Source of the DNA: Spirochaetaceae bacterium
GTDB lineage: Bacteria > Spirochaetota > Spirochaetia > Treponematales > Breznakiellaceae
Length of the DNA: 21,379 nt
NCBI GenBank assembly: GCA_031257135.1
Contig: JAIRPH010000193.1
Span: 1 to 21,379, forward strand
Direction: 5' to 3'
The notes under the pieces are model-generated. The model saw only the letters and a program-made list of their open reading frames with translations, was not told the DNA's origin and did not search any database. The translations under genes and the position numbers were made by a program. Shown here piece by piece: positions 15,201 through 21,379 of this stretch (positions are counted from its first letter, which is position 1; each line of letters starts with the position of its first letter).

Positions 15201-16563
15201 TCTGATCCCCGTCGAAGTCAGCGTTGAAGGCGTGACAGACCAGAGGATTGAGCTTAATCGACTTGCCTTCCACCAGAACCGGCTCGAAAGCCTGAATTCC
15301 CAAGCGGTGCAGAGTAGGAGCGCGGTTCAAAAGAACCGGATGTTCTTTCACCACTTCGTCGAGAATAGCGAACACCTCCGGAGTTTCCTGTTCCACCAGA
15401 ATCTTGGCTTTTTTGATGTTGTATACCACGTCTTTATCGACGAGTTTCTTCATAATAAAAGGCTTGAACAGCTCCAGCGCCATCTTAGTGGGAAGCCCGC
15501 ACTGCCATATCTTGAGTTCCGGTCCTACCGTGATTACCGAGCGTCCTGAGTAGTCAACCCGCTTTCCCAGCAGATTTTGACGAAACCGCCCCTGCTTGCC
15601 TTTGAGCATATCGCTGATGGATTTTAGCGGGCGGTTGGACGCGCCTTTTACAACCCGCTTCTTTTTGGAATTGTCGAAGAGCGCGTCTACGGCTTCTTGG
15701 AGCATCCGCTTTTCATTACGGATGATAATATCCGGCGCATTAAGAGCCTGAAGCCGCTTCAGCCGGTTGTTCCGATTAATCACCCGGCGGTAGAGGTCGT
15801 TTAAATCCGACGTAGCAAAGCGTCCGCCGTCAAGCTGTACCATAGGACGCAGTTCCGGCGGGATTACCGGTACCACGTCAAGGATCATCCATTCAGGTCT
15901 ATTGTTGGAATTGCGGAAATTTTCAACGATTTCGATGCGTTTTAAAAGCCGCTTATCGCTTTTTGAGCCTTTTTCGATCATCTTCGCCCGCAGTTCCACA
16001 GCCATCTGATCCAAATCGAGGTTTTCAAGAAGTACCCGAACCGCTTCCGCGCCCATGCCTGCGGTAAACCCGCCGCCGTAGCGTTCCTGAGCCTCGTAAT
16101 AATCCTCTTCGGTAAGGAGTTGCATTTTTTTCAGGTCTGTATCGCCCGGGTCCATAACCACATATTTCTCGTAGTACAGCACCGACCGAAGCGCGGCCAT
16201 AGGCATATCCAGAAGCAGTCCCATCCGGCTCGGCACCGACCGGTAGTACCAGATATGAGAAACCGGCGCGGCAAGCTCGATATGCCCCATCCGCTCCCGG
16301 CGCACCTTGAAATGGGTCACTTCAACGCCGCACCGGTCGCAGATAACCCCCTTATACCGGATGGACTTGAATTTACCGCAGTAACATTCCCATTCTTTCG
16401 TGGTTCCGAAGATCCGTTCACAGAACAAGCCGTCTTTTTCAGGACGGAGGGTCCGGTAATTGATAGTTTCCGGCTTCTTAACCTCCCCGTAAGACCATGC
16501 CCGAATCATATCGGGAGAAGCCAAACGGATCATAATAGAATCGAAATCCTGTATATCCCGCAT
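12265..16563 (-). CDS. rpoC: DNA-directed RNA polymerase subunit beta'
   Basis: This is the catalytic subunit of RNA polymerase, 1432 residues and complete. The N-terminal zinc site is present (Cys60, Cys62, Cys75, Cys78). The active-site loop NADFDGDQM has its three magnesium-binding aspartates at 449, 451 and 453. The second zinc cluster reads [13 protein letters not shown], with its more distant first Cys further upstream in the chain. The trigger-loop region [20 protein letters not shown] is intact. No large insertion or intein is seen. The ATG at 16561-16563 follows AGGAG by six bases; an in-frame GTG upstream at 16690-16692 would overlap rpoB and add a Lys-rich string from the purine tract, so I reject it. 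It lies 88 bases after rpoB. Confidence 0.99.
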   Translation of the reverse strand: [1432 protein letters not shown]

Positions 16564-16602
16564 TGTGTACTCCTGTTTCTTTTTTTTTCTTTTTTTCTTC
16601 AA

Positions 16603-16624
16603 CCCACGCGCCCGCGTGGGCGCG
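16603..16624 (-). other. Two mutually exclusive GC hairpins in the rpoB-rpoC gap
   Basis: Hairpin A pairs CCCACGC (16603-16609) with GCGTGGG (16614-16620). Hairpin B pairs CGCGCCC (16607-16613) with GGGCGCG (16618-16624). Each has a 7-bp stem and a 4-base loop, and they share bases, so only one can form. In the mRNA they are followed by a purine tract of almost pure A and G (complement of about 16576-16600) and then the rpoC ribosome binding site. There is no T-run, so this is not an intrinsic terminator. It may be a processing, stability or translation-tuning element. Confidence 0.7.
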
Positions 16625-16651
16625 GCATTATCAGTATATACCAATAAGCCC

Positions 16652-19600
16652 TTAGAAATTGGAACCGGCTTTGGCGATAAGCTCGTCGTCACGCTCGGTG
16701 AGGGGTATCTGTTTGCCTTTGGCGTCGTAAATCGTCAAATCCAATGCCAGCCCTCGCAGTTCCTGAACCAGTACGTTAAAGGATTCTGGAATCCCCGCGG
16801 TAGTAGAGGGTTCTCCTTTCACAATAGCTTCGTAAATCTTAGAGCGTCCGGTCATATCGTCTGACTTAATCGTCAGCAATTCCTGCAACGTGTTCGCCGC
16901 GCCGTAGGCTTCCAACGCCCAGACCTCCATTTCCCCGAGCCGCTGTCCGCCGAACTGAGCCTTTCCGCCCAAAGGCTGTTGGGTCACCAGCGAATAAGGA
17001 CCGGTCGAGCGGGCGTGCATCTTATCGTCTACCAGATGGTGCAGTTTGAGGAAGTAAATCACTCCGCAGAAAATAGGATTCACAAAGGTTTCGCCGGTGC
17101 GGCCGTCCTTCAAATAAGTCTTAGACGTAACCGGCAGTCCCGCCTCTTTGAGCTTTTTCTCGATTTGTTCAGCCGAAGGCGACTGGAACACTGGCGAGGA
17201 AAACCACTCCCCAAGAGTAGACGCCGCCCAGCCTAATTCGGTTTCGAGGAGCTGTCCGATGTTCATACGAGACGGAACTCCCAGGGGCGTAAGGCAGAGA
17301 TCGAGGGGCGTGCCGTCTTCCATGTAGGGCATATCCTCTTCCGGCAGGATTCGGGCGACTACGCCCTTGTTCCCGTGACGCCCCGCCATCTTATCCCCTT
17401 CCCGGAGTTTACGCTTGGTAGCGATTAGGACTTTCACTACCTCATCGACTCCCGGATTCAGATCGTCCCCTGCGGTGCGCTTGAGCCGCTGAATATCAAT
17501 GATGGTCCCGTCGATGCCGTGCGGCACCCGAAGGGACGAATCCCGGACTTCCTTCGCCTTTTCGCCGAAAATCGAGTTCAGGAGTTTGAATTCTGGGGTG
17601 GTCTCCGTTTCGCTTTTAGGCGTTACCTTACCCACGAGAATATCCCCAGCCCGGACATTCGCGCCTACCCGGATGATCCCTTCAGCGTCAAGGTTATCCA
17701 GACTTTTTTCAGAGGTGTTGGGAATATCTCTTGTTATCTTTTCAGGTCCCAGCTTAGTTTCCCGGACTTCGGTAAAGAATTCCTTTATATGGATGGAAGT
17801 AAACATATCTTCCTTGACCACCCTCTGCGAGATGAGAATCGAGTCTTCGTAGTTGTAGCCGTTCCAGGGCATGAAACCTACCAGCACGTTCCGTCCCAAA
17901 GCAAGCTCTCCCTTGTTAGTTGCAGGACCGTCGGCAATAACCTGACCGGTAACGATGCGTTCGCCTACTGACACCAAGGGACGCTGATTGTAGCACGTGT
18001 CTTGATTAGTGCGCTGATATTTCACCAGCCGATATACGTCAAAGCCGTCAGCGTTTATTACTCCTCCGATAGGCGGTTTGCCGGATTCATCGTCAGGCTT
18101 GATCAGAATTTCCGAGGATGTAACCCGGGCTACCGTACCGGACCGCCGAGACTTGACGAGAACCCCTGAATCGTAGGCGCATTTGGCTTCCATGCCGGTC
18201 CCGACACGGGGCGCCTCCGGAAATACCAGCGGCACCGCCTGCCTCTGCATATTGGAACCCATTAACGCCCGGTTTGCGTCGTCATGTTCCAAGAAGGGAA
18301 TCAGAGACGCGGAAACTGAGATGATCTGCTTGGGAGATACGTCCATGTAGTGAATCTCGTCCGGGCTTTTGGTGGTATAATCCCCCTGCCGGCGGCAGGA
18401 AACTTGATCGTCCGCAAATGAGCCGTCGATGTTCAGCTTCGCCGAGGCTTGGGCGATATAGTATCGATCCTCGTCTATTGCGGAAAGATACTCAATGTCG
18501 CCGGTAGCGGCTTTCCCGCTGACCCTGCGGTAAGGCGTTTCGAGAAAGCCGTATTCGTTTACTCGGGTGTAATTCGCCAGAGATACGATAAGCCCGATGT
18601 TCGGACCTTCAGGGGTTTCGATGGGACACATCCGTCCGTAATGGGTGTAATGCACGTCTCTGACCTCGAAACCAGCCCGGTCCCGGGAAAGCCCGCCGGG
18701 ACCCAGGGCGTTGAGTCGCCGCTTGTGGGTCAGTTCGGCGAGAGGGTTCACCTGATCCATGAATTGCGAGAGCTGGCTTGACCCGAAAAATTCCTTAATC
18801 GCCGCCACCACAGGCTTAATCGAGATTAAATCCTGCGGTTTAATCGTATCCGTCTCTTTGAGGCTCATCCGCTCTTTGGCGATGCGTTCCATGCGGGTGA
18901 ACGCGGTTTTCAGAGCGTTAGTCATAAGCTCTCCTACAGACCGAACCCGCCGGTTTCCCAGATGGTCTACATCGTCAGCGGTCTCATCTCTCACATATAC
19001 CTTGATGAGGAACTTCATGGTGGCGATGATATCCTGTCTGGTCAGGGTAAAATCTTCGAGGGGAGGCTTGAAATCGAGCTTCTTGTTGAGTTTGTACCGT
19101 CCCACTTTGCCCAGATCATAACGCCGGGAAGCGAAAAACATCCCCGAAAGGTCTTTTTCCGCGGCGTCTACGGTGATGGATTCTCCCGGCATGAGTACCG
19201 AATACACCGCAGACAAGGCGTCTTCTCGGGAAGGTTCGTCTTGTTCCGGGTCTTCTTTGAGGAATTTGATCTCTTCCCGTTCAAAACAGTTGAGAAGCAT
19301 CGGCGAATTGAGGGATTCCGGGTCTTCAAAATTGATGACTTCCACGGTTTTGACGCCGTTCAGAAGCAGTTCGTCTACGTTATGCGGGTGAAGCCGTTCT
19401 CCCGCCCGGCAGAGTTTTTTCCGTCCTTCTCCGCCTTCGGCGGAGGTAATCCATACCGCAGTAGCAAGGATCCTGCCGGAAAACCGTTCCCGGGTCTCTC
19501 GGTCGTCAACGACGTCCAGAGTATCGATCTTGTAGAACGCTCGGATAATCTTTTCCCTGCTCTCATAGCCCAAAGCCCGGAGGAAAATCGTTCCTAAAAT

Positions 19601-20188
19601 CCGCTTTTTCCGGTCGATTTTGGCGTAAATCAGCTCTTTTTTCTGGTCGATTTCAAATTCCAGCCATGAACCGCGGTAGGGAATGATCCGGGAGGAGTAA
19701 ACGCCTTTCTCGTGGTTGAAAATCACCCCCGGAGACCGGTGAATTTGGGACACCACTACCCGTTCCGCGCCGTTTATAATGAAGGTCACCCGCTCGGTCA
19801 TAATGGGAATGTCTCCCATATATATATCTTTCTGGCGGATTTCGCCGGTTTGCTGAAAGATCAGATTCACCCGCGCCTTGAGCGGCACCGAATAGGTCAA
19901 ACCTTTCTGCTTGCAGTCCTGTTCAGAGAATTTGATGTTCTCTTCGTCCAAGCCGTAATACTCATATTCCAGAACCATATCTCCATTAGGACTTTCAATA
20001 GGAAAGGTTGTGGCAAAAGCTTCCTGAAGCCCCTGCATCTCCGGGACTTCATGGTTCCGCAACCGTTCCCGTTGCAGGAAACGTTCATACGAACAAAGCT
20101 GAATATCAATAAGATCAGGAAGATCCATAACATCCTTAATATCTTTTCCGATATACTTCCGTTTAGTAACCGATCCTTCTGTTACCAT
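16652..20188 (-). CDS. rpoB: DNA-directed RNA polymerase subunit beta
   Basis: This 1178-residue beta subunit is complete and pairs with RpoC to build the catalytic core and the rifampicin pocket. Landmarks: SQLSQFMDQVNPL and HKRRLNALGPGGL (rifampicin cluster I), CPIETPEGPNIG, GYNYEDSILIS, GRHGNKGVVARI, and the C-terminal GGKAQFGGQRLGEMEVWALE. In cluster I the residue equivalent to E. coli Ser531 is Asn493 (codon at 18710-18712), while the Gln513, Asp516 and His526 equivalents are unchanged. The start ATG at 20186-20188 follows AGGGGG by six bases. It is cotranscribed with rplL (100-base gap) and rpoC. Confidence 0.99.
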   Translation of the reverse strand: MVTEGSVTKRKYIGKDIKDVMDLPDLIDIQLCSYERFLQRERLRNHEVPEMQGLQEAFATTFPIESPNGDMVLEYEYYGLDEENIKFSEQDCKQKGLTYSVPLKARVNLIFQQTGEIRQKDIYMGDIPIMTERVTFIINGAERVVVSQIHRSPGVIFNHEKGVYSSRIIPYRGSWLEFEIDQKKELIYAKIDRKKRILGTIFLRALGYESREKIIRAFYKIDTLDVVDDRETRERFSGRILATAVWITSAEGGEGRKKLCRAGERLHPHNVDELLLNGVKTVEVINFEDPESLNSPMLLNCFEREEIKFLKEDPEQDEPSREDALSAVYSVLMPGESITVDAAEKDLSGMFFASRRYDLGKVGRYKLNKKLDFKPPLEDFTLTRQDIIATMKFLIKVYVRDETADDVDHLGNRRVRSVGELMTNALKTAFTRMERIAKERMSLKETDTIKPQDLISIKPVVAAIKEFFGSSQLSQFMDQVNPLAELTHKRRLNALGPGGLSRDRAGFEVRDVHYTHYGRMCPIETPEGPNIGLIVSLANYTRVNEYGFLETPYRRVSGKAATGDIEYLSAIDEDRYYIAQASAKLNIDGSFADDQVSCRRQGDYTTKSPDEIHYMDVSPKQIISVSASLIPFLEHDDANRALMGSNMQRQAVPLVFPEAPRVGTGMEAKCAYDSGVLVKSRRSGTVARVTSSEILIKPDDESGKPPIGGVINADGFDVYRLVKYQRTNQDTCYNQRPLVSVGERIVTGQVIADGPATNKGELALGRNVLVGFMPWNGYNYEDSILISQRVVKEDMFTSIHIKEFFTEVRETKLGPEKITRDIPNTSEKSLDNLDAEGIIRVGANVRAGDILVGKVTPKSETETTPEFKLLNSIFGEKAKEVRDSSLRVPHGIDGTIIDIQRLKRTAGDDLNPGVDEVVKVLIATKRKLREGDKMAGRHGNKGVVARILPEEDMPYMEDGTPLDLCLTPLGVPSRMNIGQLLETELGWAASTLGEWFSSPVFQSPSAEQIEKKLKEAGLPVTSKTYLKDGRTGETFVNPIFCGVIYFLKLHHLVDDKMHARSTGPYSLVTQQPLGGKAQFGGQRLGEMEVWALEAYGAANTLQELLTIKSDDMTGRSKIYEAIVKGEPSTTAGIPESFNVLVQELRGLALDLTIYDAKGKQIPLTERDDELIAKAGSNF

Positions 20189-20288
20189 TGATTCCCCCTA
20201 ATAGCGGTTCAAAATCACAAGAAGGCTTAGGAAATAACTCCTGAAGCCCTCTGCGGCTTTTCTTTGAGAAAAATGTGTGCTGATGAGT
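20189..20288 (-). other. rplL-rpoB intergenic leader with competing short stems
   Basis: Plus-strand AAGCC at 20244-20248 can pair with GGCTT at 20255-20259 (6-base loop) or with GGCTT at 20224-20228 (15-base loop), so two 5-bp structures compete in the mRNA. No T-run follows either one. In several bacteria this gap adjusts the ratio of ribosomal protein to polymerase mRNA by partial termination or RNase cleavage; a similar use here is a guess. Confidence 0.35.
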
Positions 20289-20681
20289 TTACTGGATTTC
20301 AACAGTACCGCCGGCGGCAGTGACCTGATCCTTAATTTTCGCGGCTTCTTCTTTGGAAATATTTTCCTTCAAGGGCTTCGGCGCGCCTTCAACAAGGTCT
20401 TTAGCTTCTTTAAGCCCTAAACCGGTAACTGCCCGGACTTCCTTGATAACCGCGATCTTCTTAGCGTCGTCAAAGGCTTTGAGGACAACGGTAAACTCGG
20501 TCTTTTCTTCCGCCGCTTCCGCGGGCGCGCTTCCGCCGACGCCCGGACCAACCGCTACCGCTACCGGCGCCGCCGCGGACACCCCGAAGGTCTCTTCCAA
20601 CGCCTTGACCAGCTCGGAAATCTCCAGAACCGTCTTTTGTTTCAGCGCTTCAATAATCTCTTCATTAGAAAGAACTGCCAT
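20289..20681 (-). CDS. rplL: 50S ribosomal protein L7/L12
   Basis: This 130-residue stalk protein recruits translation factors to the ribosome. The N-terminal dimerisation helices (1-35) are followed by an Ala/Val/Gly/Pro-rich hinge (about 37-58) and the typical C-terminal domain (about 60-130) with EKTEFTVVL, the factor-binding stretch KKIAVIKEVRAVTGLGLKEA and AKDLVEGAPKPLKE. Length is near the family norm. AGGAG lies eight bases before the ATG at 20679-20681. It follows rplJ in the standard stalk order and is expected to be translated at a multiple of L10. Confidence 0.99.
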   Translation of the reverse strand: MAVLSNEEIIEALKQKTVLEISELVKALEETFGVSAAAPVAVAVGPGVGGSAPAEAAEEKTEFTVVLKAFDDAKKIAVIKEVRAVTGLGLKEAKDLVEGAPKPLKENISKEEAAKIKDQVTAAGGTVEIQ

Positions 20682-20788
20682 ATTATCTTCTCCTAAGTAA
20701 AATGAGCGATCCCATACGGGACCGCATATCTAAAAACCGACAGGAACAGCAGTTTCCCGAAGCCTGAAGGTTTTCTTTTTCCGTAATG
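20682..20788 (-). other. rplJ-rplL gap with a weak stem and T-run
   Basis: In the mRNA sense, an imperfect stem (GTTCC against GGAAAC with a bulged base; plus-strand 20743-20757) is followed six bases later by TTTTT (plus-strand 20732-20736). This could give slight attenuation, or separate L10 and L12 translation, but it is too weak and too far from the T-run to call a terminator. Confidence 0.25.
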
Positions 20789-21331
20789 CTAGGCGTTTTC
20801 CGCTTTTTTATCGCCGACGGCTTTGATGGTACGGACCAGCCGCGCATTGATATCGTTGAGGTCTCCAACCAGATTTCGGGCAGGGGCGTTCAGAACGGAC
20901 ATGAGCATTGCGATAAGCTCCAGCTTGCCCGGCAGTTTGGAAAAGGCTTCGGTTTGCGCGGAATTGTAGACCGTATCGCCGATGAGCGCGCCTTTTATCT
21001 GCAAGGCGGGAACTTCTTTGAGGTAATCGAAGAGCAGTTTCGCCACTTCGTTTGCGTCTTTCGGGGCGATGGCTACCGCGGTGGGACCCGTCAAATACCC
21101 GGACATATCCGGCGCGGAAAGCTGTTCAAAAGCTATTCGGGCGAAATTATTCTTCACCACCTTGAATACCGCTTCTTTGGCGCGAAGCTGTTTCCGCAAC
21201 GCCGTGATCTGCTCTACCGTCAGCCCGCGGTAATTAGTAAAGATAAAATCTTTTGAATCCCCGAAGGCGTATTTCAGCGCCTCTATTGAAGCGGCTTTAA
21301 CATCCTGTATTTTTTTCGCCACGATTGGCAT
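20789..21331 (-). CDS. rplJ: 50S ribosomal protein L10
   Basis: This 180-residue stalk base anchors L7/L12 dimers to 23S rRNA. The N-terminal globular domain shows the family signature (FTNYRGLTVEQITALRKQLR, KVVKNNFARIAF, and GPTAVAIA in the middle), and the C-terminal part ends in the helix that carries L12 dimers. The ATG at 21329-21331 follows GAGGAG by about seven bases. It is first in the visible part of the operon; rplA and rplK would be expected just beyond the window's right edge. L10 normally represses its own mRNA by binding the leader, which is mostly outside the window. Confidence 0.98.
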   Translation of the reverse strand: MPIVAKKIQDVKAASIEALKYAFGDSKDFIFTNYRGLTVEQITALRKQLRAKEAVFKVVKNNFARIAFEQLSAPDMSGYLTGPTAVAIAPKDANEVAKLLFDYLKEVPALQIKGALIGDTVYNSAQTEAFSKLPGKLELIAMLMSVLNAPARNLVGDLNDINARLVRTIKAVGDKKAENA

Positions 21332-21355
21332 AGCTTACTCCTCGTCTTTGATCGA

Positions 21356-21372
21356 GACCCAAATACCGGGTC
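21356..21372 (-). other. Small stem in the rplJ leader
   Basis: GACCC (21356-21360) and GGGTC (21368-21372) form a 5-bp stem with a 7-base loop, 25 bases before the rplJ start in the mRNA. It could be part of the L10 autoregulatory leader, but most of that leader lies beyond the window and the known L10 fold cannot be drawn from this piece. Confidence 0.3.
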
Positions 21373-21379
21373 CCATAGT

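Noticed and set aside
16603..16624. Intrinsic terminator between rpoB and rpoC
   Set aside because: On the coding strand the hairpins are followed by A/G-rich sequence, not T; rpoC must also be cotranscribed with rpoB.
16564..16692. N-terminal extension of rpoC from an upstream GTG
   Set aside because: It would overlap rpoB by 41 bases and add a Lys-rich string encoded by the purine tract; ATG 16563 has AGGAG at ideal spacing and matches the family start.
18962..19597. Plus-strand open frame of 211 codons opposite rpoB
   Set aside because: Antisense to conserved rpoB, with no recognisable motif and no ribosome binding site of note.

Overview
The window is chromosomal DNA from a spirochaete, most likely a Treponema-type organism with balanced base composition. 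Four things point there. RpoB has the 1178-residue length I recall for treponemal RpoB. RpoB carries Asn at the position equivalent to E. coli Ser531 (Asn493 here), a known spirochaete trait linked to natural rifampicin resistance. A gene of the spirochaete P83/100 antigen family lies next to rpoC. The rplJ-rplL-rpoB-rpoC order is the usual bacterial one.

Layout, left to right. Positions 1-306 are an AT-rich, repeat-bearing upstream region. It leads into a short DksA-type zinc-finger regulator (307-663, +). Next is an L-rhamnose catabolic pair on the minus strand: rhaA (738-2012) and a stand-alone class II aldolase of the rhamnulose-phosphate type (2024-3109). They are divergent from an AraC/RhaS-type activator (3190-4083, +), so this is a compact sugar-responsive unit; no rhamnulokinase is present in the window.

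The most unusual part is a three-gene plus-strand operon (about 4127-9115) behind a near-consensus promoter. It encodes (i) a diverged metallo-beta-lactamase/beta-CASP nuclease-like protein, (ii) a protein joining a winged-helix-like N-terminus, a coiled coil and a GrpE-like head, and (iii) a 914-residue Hsp70-like ATPase. The Hsp70 keeps its ATPase residues, but a large helical domain replaces the normal lid. The last two genes overlap by 8 bases. This looks like a dedicated Hsp70/nucleotide-exchange pair tied to a hydrolase. I do not recognise it as a described system, and its function (RNA turnover control, stress sensing or defence) is inference.

A membrane cytochrome b-like protein (9112-9918, -) converges on that operon with a 4-base overlap. 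A strong intrinsic terminator (9961-10000) separates it from a P83/100-family exported protein (10054-12030, -), which has a coiled coil and a long Asp/Ser/Gly/Gln repeat linker. Another intrinsic terminator (12226-12251) closes the rplJ-rplL-rpoB-rpoC operon, which fills the rest of the window on the minus strand. The rpoB-rpoC gap holds two overlapping, mutually exclusive GC-rich hairpins. I saw no tRNA, rRNA, CRISPR array or insertion sequence.
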